A stretch of DNA of 64,000 bases from an uncultured Flavobacteriales bacterium (GCA_905478765.1 CAJQJY010000004.1:1-64000); one strand, 5' to 3'. Counted from the stretch's first letter, positions 17,722 to 26,565 are shown. Notes: generated by a model from the sequence alone, not told the origin. Numbers and translations are program-made.

Positions 17722-19977
17722 TTAAAATTCTTCTTCATATTCATCATTATTTCCTCCTTGAATTGATTCGCCACAATCAAGTCTATCATCAACTGATTGA
17801 GGAATATCAAAATCAATTGGATAAATTCCCGTCTCCAAAGTGTCAGCATAAACTCTCTGCATATATTCTGCAAAAACTGGTAATGCCATATTTGCTCCCT
17901 GCCCATATTGTATAGTTCTAAAATGTGCAGCTCTATCTTCACAACCACTCCAAACGCCCGTTACTAAATTGGGAGTAATGCCCATAAAATAACCATCAGA
18001 TTGATTTTGAGTAGTTCCTGTTTTACCACCCATTTCATTTTTAAACTCATACTTATAACGTAACCTAACTCCTGTTCCTAAAGTTTTATTTGCAGCAGGA
18101 CTATAAACTCCATCAACTACTCCTTGTAACATTCGAACCATTAAATCAGCTGTTTCCTTGCTCATTGCTTCTTGAGTTTTGGGAGTAAAATCTTCTAAGA
18201 TAACTCCATTTTTATCTTCAATTCTTGTTATAAAAATCGGCTCAGTCCAAACGCCTTTATTTACAAATGTAGAGTAAGCCCCAACCATTTCATAAACCGA
18301 TAAATCAAACGTTCCTAAACACAAAGATGGTACCGCTAATATCTTTGATTGAATTCCAATTTTCTTTGCTAAATCTACCACAGCATGAGGTCCGAATTGT
18401 TTCATGATATATGCTGTAACCGTATTGATAGAGTTTGCTAATCCAAATTTTAAAGTAATATTCATTTCGTCAAAATCATTACCAGAATTTTTTGGAGCCC
18501 AATCCTTTTCCAATCCCCACCTTGCTTTATCAAATACTACAGGAACATTTGGCATTTCATAACATGGAGAGTAGCCCTCTTGTATTGCTAGAGAATATAA
18601 AAATGGCTTAAAAGTTGACCCCACTTGTCTTTTTCCAATTTTTACATGGTCGTATTTAAAATACTTATAACTTATTCCGCCAACATATGCTTTTACAAAG
18701 CCCGTTTTAGGGTCCATACTCATCATTCCAGAATGAATAAAAAACTTGTTATACTTTATAGAATCTCTTGGAGATAAAACAGTATCTATTTCGCCACCCC
18801 AAGAAAACAAAGACATTGGAACTTTTATTTTGAAAATTTGCTTAATCTCACTTTCTGTTTTTCCAGCTTTTTTGAGCTTTCTATACCTTTCAGAACGTTT
18901 CATTCCTGCGTCAATAATAGCATTGATTTGCTCCCATTCAAAATCTTTAGGATATGGTGCTTTACTATACCCTTTCCAGTGTTTGTAAAAGTCCTTTTGA
19001 AGTGATGAAATGTGAGATTTAAGCCCTTCCTCTGCGAAAGTTTGGAGGCGAGAATTAATGGTTGTGTAAACTTTTAATCCATCAGTATAAGCATTATAGT
19101 TTGTTCCATCTGGCTTGGTATGATTGGAACACCATTCTTTTAATTGCCCCCTTAAATATTCTCTAAAATATGGAGCTAAGCCGTCATTATGACTAGCCTT
19201 TTTAAAATCTAAAACAATGGGCTGATTCTTTAGAATATCAAATAATGAATCAGAAATAAACTTATATTTATTCATTTGAGAAAGCACAACATTTCTTCTT
19301 CCTTCAGTTAATTCTAATCTTCTATTTGGATTATATAAAGCGGGGTTTTTTAACATTCCTACTAGCATTGCTGATTCTTCAATATCTAAATCAATTGGTT
19401 TTTTATTAAAGTAAACTCCAGCTGCAGACTTAATTCCAACTGCATTATTTACCCAGTCAAATCGGTTTAGATACATTGCAAGAATCTCATCTTTTGTATA
19501 TCTTTTCTCGAGCTGTGCAGCAATAATCCATTCTTTGAGCTTTTGCATTACTCTATCAATACCCGAGCTAGGTTTTTCTGTAAACAACATTTTTGCTAAT
19601 TGCTGGCTAATTGTACTTGCCCCACCTGAACTGCTTTTTCCTGTAACTGCACCAAAAATTGCTCTTAGTAAAGCGCGTCCGTCTATGCCTGAATGTTCTC
19701 TAAAACGAATATCCTCAGTTGCTATTAAGGCTGTGATTAAATTTTTTGGTATCTCATTGTATCTTGCTCTACTTCTGTTTTCAAAAAAGTATTTTCCCAA
19801 AACAACACCATCTTCAGATATGATTTCAGTTGCTAAATTATTCTTAGGATTCTCTAATTGATCAAAAGTTGGTAAAATACCAAAAAGCCCTAATGAAGTA
19901 AGCCAAACTAATGAGAAAAGTCCAATAAAAGGCCCCAAAACAACAAGCCATAATATGATTTTTTTTGCTCTAGTCAT
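17722..19977 (-). CDS. Class A penicillin-binding protein (PBP1A type)
   Basis: A bifunctional peptidoglycan synthase of 751 residues, anchored by one N-terminal membrane helix (about residues 7-32) with its enzymatic part in the periplasm. The GT51 glycosyltransferase shows ATEDIRFREHSGID with the catalytic Glu and GGASTISQQLAKMLF. The transpeptidase has the SxxK nucleophile in GSTFKPFLYSLA, the SxN motif in GLANSINTVTAY, and KTGTTQNQSDGYF. It overlaps gldH by 8 bp upstream and precedes scoA by 3 bp. The gldH-PBP1A pairing ties a gliding/secretion lipoprotein to cell-wall growth by position only. Confidence 0.96.
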   Translation of the reverse strand: MTRAKKIILWLVVLGPFIGLFSLVWLTSLGLFGILPTFDQLENPKNNLATEIISEDGVVLGKYFFENRSRARYNEIPKNLITALIATEDIRFREHSGIDGRALLRAIFGAVTGKSSSGGASTISQQLAKMLFTEKPSSGIDRVMQKLKEWIIAAQLEKRYTKDEILAMYLNRFDWVNNAVGIKSAAGVYFNKKPIDLDIEESAMLVGMLKNPALYNPNRRLELTEGRRNVVLSQMNKYKFISDSLFDILKNQPIVLDFKKASHNDGLAPYFREYLRGQLKEWCSNHTKPDGTNYNAYTDGLKVYTTINSRLQTFAEEGLKSHISSLQKDFYKHWKGYSKAPYPKDFEWEQINAIIDAGMKRSERYRKLKKAGKTESEIKQIFKIKVPMSLFSWGGEIDTVLSPRDSIKYNKFFIHSGMMSMDPKTGFVKAYVGGISYKYFKYDHVKIGKRQVGSTFKPFLYSLAIQEGYSPCYEMPNVPVVFDKARWGLEKDWAPKNSGNDFDEMNITLKFGLANSINTVTAYIMKQFGPHAVVDLAKKIGIQSKILAVPSLCLGTFDLSVYEMVGAYSTFVNKGVWTEPIFITRIEDKNGVILEDFTPKTQEAMSKETADLMVRMLQGVVDGVYSPAANKTLGTGVRLRYKYEFKNEMGGKTGTTQNQSDGYFMGITPNLVTGVWSGCEDRAAHFRTIQYGQGANMALPVFAEYMQRVYADTLETGIYPIDFDIPQSVDDRLDCGESIQGGNNDEYEEEF

Positions 19978-20428
19978 TTTGCTTTCTGATTATTAATCCA
20001 ATATCACTAACATGCTCCAAATTTTGTATTTTTTCTTCAGCACCAAATCGCATTGCTTGTTCAATATTTATTGAGTGATTTCCTTTTTTTGAGAATACTT
20101 TATTGTTTGCAAACAGATATTCAAACTCTCTGATGTCGCTAAGACCACTTCCTTTCCATTTTCCAATTTTATCAGCTAATTCAAGCTCAATAGTATCGTT
20201 CAAATCTCCTGATAGAAAAAGGAATAAGTTTTGGTATTCGTAATCAACAGTATGACGAACTAAAATACTCATTTCATATGAGCTTAAAGTATCTGAAATA
20301 TTGTAATTAAAAGTTATAACACTATCAGTGTTCCATGATTTTTCTTCAAAAGAATTATGACTTTCATAAACTGTTTTATCACAAGAAAAAAAAACAAATA
20401 ACAAAAAAATGCAGATCGTATTACGCAT
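19970..20428 (-). CDS. gldH: Gliding motility lipoprotein GldH
   Basis: A 152-residue lipoprotein starting at ATG 20428 (MRNTICIFLLFVFFSCDK), with a signal peptide and a lipobox ending in FFSC. The mature part is beta-rich and resembles GldH of gliding flavobacteria (YESHNSFEEKSWNTDS, then LVRHTVDYEYQNLFLFLS). The longer frame back to 20581 runs through ricT coding sequence and adds a lysine-rich stretch with no signal, so I reject that start. GldH is needed for gliding in Flavobacterium, but homologues also occur in non-gliding Bacteroidota. It overlaps ricT and PBP1A by 8 bp each, so it is part of a tightly coupled operon. Confidence 0.87.
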   Translation of the reverse strand: MRNTICIFLLFVFFSCDKTVYESHNSFEEKSWNTDSVITFNYNISDTLSSYEMSILVRHTVDYEYQNLFLFLSGDLNDTIELELADKIGKWKGSGLSDIREFEYLFANNKVFSKKGNHSINIEQAMRFGAEEKIQNLEHVSDIGLIIRKQND

Positions 20429-21599
20429 TCTTATTTGGTTTATTTTCTTGCCTTCTTTGTTGTGCTTTGGCTTTGTTTTTTTTATAATTTTCTCTTCTTT
20501 CTGGTCGTTTTCTTTTTTTGCTTTTCTTAGGATTTTTCTTATCAAATCTATTGATATTATCTTGGCCCATAGCGTCTTCAAAACTCACTTCAACAACTTC
20601 TTCTTCTGCAGTAAAATCATCAAAACTTACAGGAATGTTTCCTTTTTTATTTAACTCAATAAGCTGTTTTACACCATCAACTGGAAGTGCAATAAAATCT
20701 CCTGGACTTTCAGCATTATAATAAAACATTAGTCTTTTAAATACATCCATCTTTACAAATTTCCCAATTCCTTTTTGGGTTTTCAATTGCACTTTATTAC
20801 TTGGAAAGTCTTTAAGCGCCTCGACATAACCATCAAGCTCAAAGTTCAAACAACACTTTAACCTACCACATTGCCCTGAAATTTTTTGAGGATTTATTGA
20901 AAGTTGTTGATACCTAGCTGCACTAGTTGAAACTGAAGGAAACTCTGTCATCCAAGTAGAGCAACAAAGCTCTCTACCGCAGCTCCCAATTCCTCCAATT
21001 TTAGCAGCCTCTTGCCTTACTCCAATTTGCCTCATATCTACACGAACACCAAATTGCCTAGAATATTCTCTAATTAATTCTCTGAAATCAACTCTTTTAT
21101 CAGCAGTGTAGTAAAAAGTAGCTTTTGAATTATCTCCTTGAAATTCCACATCAGCCAACTTCATCTCAAGCTTAAAATCTTCAATAATTCTTTTTGCCTT
21201 TTCAAGTATGCTATCCTCTCTTTCAATGGCTCCTTTTTGTTTTTCAATATCTGTTTCTGAGGCTAAGCGATATAATTTTTTAAGAGGGTCCTTTTTAGTA
21301 TCTCTATTTTTTCTAGTAATTTGAAGTGCCACTAATTCTCCAATCATAGTTACTTTTCCAATATCATGCCCAGATTTATCTCCCTGAACAGCCACAATGT
21401 CTCCATGTTTTATGTGAATATTTTCTGTATTTGTATAAAAATCTTTTCTGTCTCCTTTAAATTGTACTTCAATTAGGTTAGAGTTATCAGTTTTGGGCCC
21501 ATCAATTTGGTAAAGCCAATCAAATACTGAACTTACTCCACATCCTCTAGATTCTGAAACTTCACATGTATCACAGCCTCCTCCGCTTCCACAACTCAT
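20421..21599 (-). CDS. ricT: RicT/YaaT-like protein with PSP1 C-terminal domain and cysteine-rich N-terminus
   Basis: A 392-residue protein with a PSP1 core: GSCGRELCCSTWM and SGQCGRLKCCLNFE are the two conserved cysteine blocks near residues 200-255. In Bacillus, RicT works with RicA and RicF as an Fe-S-containing complex that affects RNase Y-dependent mRNA processing. Bacteroidota homologues carry the same core. The first 20 residues here add a second cluster, MSCGSGGGCDTCEVSESRGC, plausible for metal binding. The C-terminal tail is lysine-rich and probably disordered. It sits 11 bp after holB and overlaps gldH by 8 bp. The Bacillus partners are not seen in the window, so the process it serves here is unknown. 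Confidence 0.85.
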   Translation of the reverse strand: MSCGSGGGCDTCEVSESRGCGVSSVFDWLYQIDGPKTDNSNLIEVQFKGDRKDFYTNTENIHIKHGDIVAVQGDKSGHDIGKVTMIGELVALQITRKNRDTKKDPLKKLYRLASETDIEKQKGAIEREDSILEKAKRIIEDFKLEMKLADVEFQGDNSKATFYYTADKRVDFRELIREYSRQFGVRVDMRQIGVRQEAAKIGGIGSCGRELCCSTWMTEFPSVSTSAARYQQLSINPQKISGQCGRLKCCLNFELDGYVEALKDFPSNKVQLKTQKGIGKFVKMDVFKRLMFYYNAESPGDFIALPVDGVKQLIELNKKGNIPVSFDDFTAEEEVVEVSFEDAMGQDNINRFDKKNPKKSKKRKRPERRENYKKNKAKAQQRRQENKPNKNA

Positions 21600-21610
21600 A
21601 TTTTATAATT

Positions 21611-22756
21611 TTATTTAAGTGCAAATTTACGCTTAACTTTTAAGAATTTTACCATTTTTAATGATAGCTCAAAAAATAAAATTTTTGCATTTGCATTTCT
21701 GTTAATTGATTTTATTGATTTTTCTAATTCTTCCACAATCATAACACTATTTTCTTCATGTATGAAGGGTGAAAATTTACTTATAAAAGCATGCTCTTTT
21801 TCGTTTGTTTTTGAAAGTGATGAGTTTGCAAAGTTCAAAATTAAACACTCTCTGATCATTTTTATAGCATAAGATGAAAACAAATTTTGGTGCTTTCTAC
21901 CCATTGTTGAGATTTTATCCACCCATTTTGAGATTCCACCAACATCCATTTTGTATGCAAGCCTCATCCATACTGAGAACTCCTCAAATAAATCTAAAAT
22001 CCCTTCGGTACCCTTGTGAATTTTAATCATTTTCCCTAAGTCAGCATCTGAAATATTTTTAAGCTGTTTTGCTTTTTCAAGAGTAATCCCTCCAAAATAA
22101 TGGACAATATCTTCATTAGTGAAATCAGGGATTTTTAAAGTTTGTAAGCGTGAGATGATTGTTGGTAATAAATTATTTGCATCTTCAGAGACCAAAATAA
22201 AAATTGTCCCTTTTGGGGGTTCTTCAAGTAGTTTTAACAATTTATTAGCAACTGTAAGATTCATTCTTTCTGGCATCCATATAAGAACAACTCTATATTT
22301 AGCTTCATAGTTTTTAAGACTCAATTTTCTTTGAATAGATGCTGCCTCATCAATATAAATAGACCCTTGTTGACCCGTTTTATTCTCGGTGCCAAAAGAA
22401 TCAATCCAATCATTTATGCTAATATACTGATTTGATAAAATTAACTCTCTCCACTGATTTACAAAACTATCACTAGTTGGGTTTTTTGCCCCATTCACTT
22501 TTAAAACAGGAAAAATTAAATGCAAATCTGGGTGAGATAAATTAGAAAATTTCAGACATGATGAACAAGATCCGCAAGAATCATTCACAGTTTTCTTTTC
22601 ACAATTTAAATATTGAGAATACGCAATGGCAAGAGCTAATTTTGCACTACCACTTTTTCCTGAAAAAAGTTGTGCATGACTTATTCGATTGTTCTTAACC
22701 GCCTCAATCAGTTCCTTTTTTACAGCATTATTACCTATTATATGCTTAAATAACAT
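21611..22756 (-). CDS. holB: DNA polymerase III clamp-loader subunit delta'
   Basis: A 381-residue AAA+ ATPase-like clamp-loader subunit. The P-loop region SGKSGSAKLALAIA is degenerate, as usual for delta'. The zinc module follows with cysteines in NDSCGSCSSCLKF and an upstream Cys in YLNCEKK. HPDLHLIFP, LLKLLEEPPKGTIFIL and IISRLQTLKIP match the sensor and SRC-type regions. It is the promoter-proximal gene of the minus-strand operon holB-ricT-gldH-PBP1A-scoAB. A -7 box TACATTTG on the minus strand at 22781-22774 lies 17 nt before the ATG. Confidence 0.93.
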   Translation of the reverse strand: MLFKHIIGNNAVKKELIEAVKNNRISHAQLFSGKSGSAKLALAIAYSQYLNCEKKTVNDSCGSCSSCLKFSNLSHPDLHLIFPVLKVNGAKNPTSDSFVNQWRELILSNQYISINDWIDSFGTENKTGQQGSIYIDEAASIQRKLSLKNYEAKYRVVLIWMPERMNLTVANKLLKLLEEPPKGTIFILVSEDANNLLPTIISRLQTLKIPDFTNEDIVHYFGGITLEKAKQLKNISDADLGKMIKIHKGTEGILDLFEEFSVWMRLAYKMDVGGISKWVDKISTMGRKHQNLFSSYAIKMIRECLILNFANSSLSKTNEKEHAFISKFSPFIHEENSVMIVEELEKSIKSINRNANAKILFFELSLKMVKFLKVKRKFALK

Positions 22757-22773
22757 TTAAAATTTCTTTCTGT

Positions 22774-22781
22774 CAAATGTA
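22774..22781 (-). promoter_or_regulatory. -7 element of holB operon
   Basis: It reads TACATTTG on the minus strand, an exact TAnnTTTG match 17 nt before the holB ATG. It faces away from the pgk box at 22813-22820, so the 68-bp spacer holds two divergent promoters. Confidence 0.5.
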
Positions 22782-22812
22782 AAAAAAATGTACTGATTTA
22801 TAGCATTTATTT

Positions 22813-22820
22813 TACTTTTG
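22813..22820 (+). promoter_or_regulatory. -7 element of pgk, four bases before the start codon
   Basis: TACTTTTG is followed by CAAA and then the pgk ATG at 22825. With transcription starting about 5 nt after the G, the transcript would begin at or next to the A of the ATG. No good TTG is seen at -33. Confidence 0.55.
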
Positions 22821-22824
22821 CAAA

Positions 22825-24018
22825 ATGAAAAACATACAAGACATCTCACTAGATGGCAAAAGAGTTTTAATACGTGTAGATTTTAATGTTCCTTTGGATG
22901 AACATTTTAATATTACTGATAACAGTAGAATACTTGCTGCACTACCAACAATTAAAAAAGTTATTTCCTGTGGGGGTAAGGCAATAATAATGTCCCATCT
23001 TGGTAGGCCAAAAGATGGGTTTGAGGAAAAGTTTTCATTAAAACACATTGTAAATCAGTTATCAAAATTATTAGATAGAACTGTAGCTTTTAGTAACGAT
23101 TGCATTGGAGAAAGCGCTACTGCAGATATTTCTAAATTGGAGAATGGAGATGTGTTGGTTTTAGAAAACTTAAGGTTTTATAAAGAAGAAAAATTAGGAG
23201 ATATCAAATTTGCTGAACAGCTTTCTGAACTTGCTGATATTTATATCAATGATGCATTCGGAACTGCTCATAGGGCTCATGCTTCTACCGCAATTATTGC
23301 AGATTTTTTTCCAAACAATAAATATTTTGGTTTCTTACTGAGTGGTGAAATTGAATCATTAGAAAAGTCACTTACTACGCCAAAAAGGCCGTTTACTGCA
23401 ATTATTGGTGGAGCTAAAATTACAGGTAAAATTGATGTTATAAAGTCCCTTTTTGATAAGGTTGATAGTTTAATTATTGGAGGGGGTATGGCTTATACTT
23501 TTGCCAAAGCGTGTGGTGGTAATATCGGTAATTCTTTGATTGAAGAAGAGAAAATTGCCCTTGCAAAGCAGCTTATTGAAGACGCAAAAAACAAAGGTGT
23601 AAAATTACTTTTACCAACTGATTCGGTAAATGCTGATGATTTTAATAATAATGCTAATATCAATATTACTGACATCAAAAATATTACTAATGAATACATG
23701 GGGCTAGACATAGGACCAGATAGTATTGCTAGTTTTTCGGGTATAATTAAAAACTCTAAAACAATAATTTGGAACGGGCCAATGGGGGTTTTTGAAATGG
23801 AAAATTTCTCTAAAGGAACCAAAGAAATTTGTGAGGCAATTTGTGAGGCAACAGAAAATGGAGCGTTCTCATTAATAGGTGGAGGTGATTCAGTATCTGC
23901 AGTAAAGAAATTTGGGTTTGCAGATAAAGTATCTTATATTTCAACCGGTGGTGGGGCGATGCTAGAATACTTAGAGGGTAAAGAGCTTCCCGGTGTTGTT
24001 GCTATTCAGAAGATTTAG
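22825..24018 (+). CDS. pgk: Phosphoglycerate kinase
   Basis: Glycolytic enzyme that transfers the acyl phosphate of 1,3-bisphosphoglycerate to ADP. The 397-residue protein begins with the substrate-binding signature RVLIRVDFNVPLDE. It has MSHLGRPKDGFEEKFSL and LENLRFYKEEK, the hinge block FTAIIGGAKITGKI, and the nucleotide-binding NGPMGVFEMENF plus SLIGGGDSVSAV near the end. The promoter box lies 4 nt before the ATG, so the mRNA may be leaderless. The last 17 bp overlap the convergent cvpA gene. Confidence 0.98.
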   Translation: MKNIQDISLDGKRVLIRVDFNVPLDEHFNITDNSRILAALPTIKKVISCGGKAIIMSHLGRPKDGFEEKFSLKHIVNQLSKLLDRTVAFSNDCIGESATADISKLENGDVLVLENLRFYKEEKLGDIKFAEQLSELADIYINDAFGTAHRAHASTAIIADFFPNNKYFGFLLSGEIESLEKSLTTPKRPFTAIIGGAKITGKIDVIKSLFDKVDSLIIGGGMAYTFAKACGGNIGNSLIEEEKIALAKQLIEDAKNKGVKLLLPTDSVNADDFNNNANINITDIKNITNEYMGLDIGPDSIASFSGIIKNSKTIIWNGPMGVFEMENFSKGTKEICEAICEATENGAFSLIGGGDSVSAVKKFGFADKVSYISTGGGAMLEYLEGKELPGVVAIQKI

Positions 24019-24550
24019 CGTTATTTAGCTTGTTCTTAACTTCATCTGCACTTTTTTCTACTTTATCTAAAATTGTAGCTTTATACTTGTTAATTTCTGG
24101 TGTTATCAAAAGTGATACTTTTTGGATGGTTTTTAACAGAGCTGACTCGTCTTGCGTTTTTTTATCTATCAAATCATAATCCGTGACCATTACAAAAAGA
24201 AAACTGAAAATCACTACAACTTTTAAAAACCCAAAAATAGCTCCTAAAATCCTACTAACAAAACCTAATCCTAAAGCTTTTGTTGATTTATCAATAATAT
24301 AACCTAACGTTTTTATCATCAACACGCTTACAATAAACAAGGTTGCAAATGATATTATTGGTATAAACTGCTCATATCTTGCTAAAAATTCTTCAAATTT
24401 TGGATGGAGATAATAAGAAAAATTAAGAGCTATATAAACCCCAATAATTAAACCTAACAAACCAGTAATCTCCTTTATAAGTCCATTAGTAAATCCTTTA
24501 ATTAAACCATAAAGCAAGGGGATTGCGATAACAATATCTAATGAATTCAT
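24002..24550 (-). CDS. CvpA-family inner-membrane protein
   Basis: A 182-residue membrane protein with four hydrophobic segments. MNSLDIVIAIPLLYGLIKGF, then NGLIKEITGLLGLIIGVYIA, is the typical CvpA/colicin V production family opening, with the conserved G-x-x-x-G pattern. A charged C-terminal tail (residues 150-182) is probably cytoplasmic. The biochemical role of the family is unclear; it has been linked to colicin V export and envelope homeostasis in other bacteria. The 3' end overlaps pgk by 17 bp. The start codon lies only 32 bp from that of the divergent gene at 24583, and the two appear to share a nested promoter region. Confidence 0.85.
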   Translation of the reverse strand: MNSLDIVIAIPLLYGLIKGFTNGLIKEITGLLGLIIGVYIALNFSYYLHPKFEEFLARYEQFIPIISFATLFIVSVLMIKTLGYIIDKSTKALGLGFVSRILGAIFGFLKVVVIFSFLFVMVTDYDLIDKKTQDESALLKTIQKVSLLITPEINKYKATILDKVEKSADEVKNKLNNAKSSE

Positions 24551-24582
24551 TTGGTAAAGATATTAAAACTTACTTTTGCAAA
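24551..24582. promoter_or_regulatory. Bidirectional promoter with both -7 boxes four bases from a start codon
   Basis: Plus strand: TTG 24551-24553, 17-nt spacer, TACTTTTG 24571-24578, CAAA, ATG 24583. Minus strand: TTG 24581-24579, 16-nt spacer, TATCTTTA 24562-24555 (one mismatch to TAnnTTTG), CCAA, ATG 24550. The two promoters occupy the same 32 bp and both predict leaderless mRNAs. Confidence 0.6.
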
Positions 24583-24906
24583 ATGGAAGATATAAATAAA
24601 AAGTGGGATGCTTTAATTAAAAAGCTAGAAAAACAGTTTGATGATGAAATGACTCTTAAGGGAATTCTATACTTAATTGGAATTCAAGAGTTAAATTTTG
24701 AAAGCTATCGTTTTAGTAGAGAAGAAAAATTAGATGTATTACATGTCGCAACATGTAGGGTTTTGTGTTCGTTTGGATATTATAAATTTGATAGTATTGA
24801 TGAGGATGGTTGGCCACATTTTACTGAATTAAAAGCAGTAAAAAACCTAACAGAAAACCAACAGGGTTTATTAATGCAAGAGGCTATTTTAAAATACCTT
24901 GCTTAG
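24583..24906 (+). CDS. Small hypothetical protein, probably leaderless
   Basis: A 107-residue acidic, soluble protein beginning MEDINKKWDALIKKLEKQF. I do not recognise a named family. It appears all-alpha, with a conserved-looking core (LYLIGIQELNFESYRFSREEK and LHVATCRVLCSFGYYKFD), and has no signal peptide or membrane segment. The upstream in-frame ATG at 24541 is rejected because it lies inside cvpA and ahead of the promoter. A strong TTG/TACTTTTG promoter ends 4 nt before ATG 24583. The 3' end overlaps the convergent lipoprotein gene by 4 bp. From memory, similar small proteins occur in many flavobacteria, but no function can be assigned. Confidence 0.7.
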   Translation: MEDINKKWDALIKKLEKQFDDEMTLKGILYLIGIQELNFESYRFSREEKLDVLHVATCRVLCSFGYYKFDSIDEDGWPHFTELKAVKNLTENQQGLLMQEAILKYLA

Positions 24907-25358
24907 TTTCTAATTTCTACAACTTGAGTTGTAATCTCTCCTTCTTTTATATTAATAATATTAGCTCCCATGCGCTCAATATTATTGTCAACTTTCCATA
25001 AAGCAGAAATATTCAGTATCATCCCTAGGGGTAAAGTAAATTCTGCTCTCCCGTTATCATCAGTCCAATCAGCAACAAAAATATCTGAAATTTGACCTTG
25101 TGTGCTATACACCGTATCTAAATTAGACTTAACCATATAGTCAAAGGTGTCATAATTATCAGGGTTATATGTGTAAAGTGAGTTTTTTAAAGGCATGGCG
25201 TGTAGCACAATTCTTGCATTTGAAATTGGAAGACCTGCATCATTTTTAACAACAATTGCTGCTATAGTTTCTTTTTCTTTTTTACAAGAACTAAAGTTTG
25301 TTACAATCACTAGGGCAAAAAACCCTAATAATACTGACTTTAAAATTTTATTTAGCAT
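24903..25358 (-). CDS. Lipoprotein with Ig-like/carboxypeptidase-regulatory-like fold
   Basis: A 151-residue predicted lipoprotein. The signal peptide runs to about residue 24, with the lipobox cysteine in NFSSCKKEK. The mature domain starts AAIVVKNDAGLPISNARIVL and later has TDDNGRAEFTLPLG. This is the pattern of a CarboxypepD_reg/Ig-like beta sandwich used for surface or periplasmic binding modules. No catalytic residues are evident. A minus-strand -7 box TATCTTTG lies at 25394-25387. It is convergent with the small gene at 24583 and divergent from pheS. Its ligand is unknown. Confidence 0.72.
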   Translation of the reverse strand: MLNKILKSVLLGFFALVIVTNFSSCKKEKETIAAIVVKNDAGLPISNARIVLHAMPLKNSLYTYNPDNYDTFDYMVKSNLDTVYSTQGQISDIFVADWTDDNGRAEFTLPLGMILNISALWKVDNNIERMGANIINIKEGEITTQVVEIRN

Positions 25359-25408
25359 AATTATTGTTTCTTTGTGTTTAGATAAGCAAAGATATACAAT
25401 TTATTACA

Positions 25409-26425
25409 ATGTTAGAAACAGTTAAAGAATTACTACAAGAGGTTAATAGTTTTAATCCAAAATCTGAAAAGGAAGTAGACTTTTTTCGTCTGAAATTTTT
25501 AGGAAAAAAAGGAAAACTGAACGAGCTTTTTGCTGATTTTAAAAGCGTTCCTAATGAAAGTAAAAAAGAATTCGGACAGGTAATAAATATGCTTAAACAA
25601 AATGCTCAAGCGAAAGTTGACACTTACAAAGGAACTTTTGAAACAGAAAGTAATGATAGTGAAATTGACCTTACAAGGCCTGTTTCTTTGGATAATTTAG
25701 GTAGCAGACATCCTATTTCACTAGCAAGAAACCAAATTGTAGATATTTTTAACAGAATTGGATTTACAGTAAGTGAAGGGCCAGAAATAGAAGATGATTG
25801 GCATAATTTTACTGCTTTAAATCTACCAGAAGAACACCCGGCAAGAGATATGCAGGACACATTTTTTATACAAACTAGTCCTGATGTATTGCTAAGAACC
25901 CATACCTCATCCGTTCAAGTGAGATATATGCAAGAAAACAAACCTCCAATCAGAACTCTTTCTGCTGGTAGGGTTTATAGAAATGAAGCAATTTCAGCAA
26001 GGGCTCATTGTATTTTCCATCAAATAGAAGGTTTGTATATTAATAAAAATGTAAGTTTTGCAGACTTAAAACAAGCACTATTGTATTTTGCAAAAGAAAT
26101 GTTTGGAGAAAAAACAAAAATAAGATTACGACCTTCTTTTTTTCCGTTTACAGAACCAAGCGCTGAGGTAGATGTAAGTTGTAATATTTGCAACAGTAAA
26201 GGTTGCAATGTTTGTAAATACACGGGTTATTTAGAAATTTTAGGATGCGGAATGGTAGACCCTAATGTATTGGAAAACTGTGGAATTGACTCTAAAAAAT
26301 ATACAGGTTATGCCTTTGGAATGGGAGTTGAAAGAATTGCCATGCTAAAATATGGAGTAAAAGATTTGCGCCTGTTTTTTGAAAATGATGTGCGTTTCTT
26401 AAAGCAGTTTGATAAAAGCATTTAG
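25409..26425 (+). CDS. pheS: Phenylalanyl-tRNA synthetase alpha subunit
   Basis: Catalytic subunit of the heterotetrameric PheRS, 338 residues. The N-terminal coiled-coil (about residues 1-85) binds tRNA. The class II core has motif 2 in RVYRNEAISARAHCIFHQIEG-like form, FTEPSAEVDVSC, and motif 3 with GMGVERIAMLKYGV. The cysteine pattern CNICNSKGCNVC followed by YTGYLEILGCGM is the usual form in bacteria with a zinc-ribbon-like insertion. pheT is not adjacent. It is divergent from the lipoprotein gene, with a 50-bp spacer. Confidence 0.97.
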   Translation: MLETVKELLQEVNSFNPKSEKEVDFFRLKFLGKKGKLNELFADFKSVPNESKKEFGQVINMLKQNAQAKVDTYKGTFETESNDSEIDLTRPVSLDNLGSRHPISLARNQIVDIFNRIGFTVSEGPEIEDDWHNFTALNLPEEHPARDMQDTFFIQTSPDVLLRTHTSSVQVRYMQENKPPIRTLSAGRVYRNEAISARAHCIFHQIEGLYINKNVSFADLKQALLYFAKEMFGEKTKIRLRPSFFPFTEPSAEVDVSCNICNSKGCNVCKYTGYLEILGCGMVDPNVLENCGIDSKKYTGYAFGMGVERIAMLKYGVKDLRLFFENDVRFLKQFDKSI

Positions 26426-26565
26426 CCTTTAAATCGTAAAAAGAATCAAAACTTCATATGCACATCAAGATGCATTAATCAAGTAACTTTATATTAACAA
26501 AATCAATAAGTAAATGTGGAAATTATTTTATTCTTCTTAGCCAGTTTTGTTTTATCTTTTTTTCT

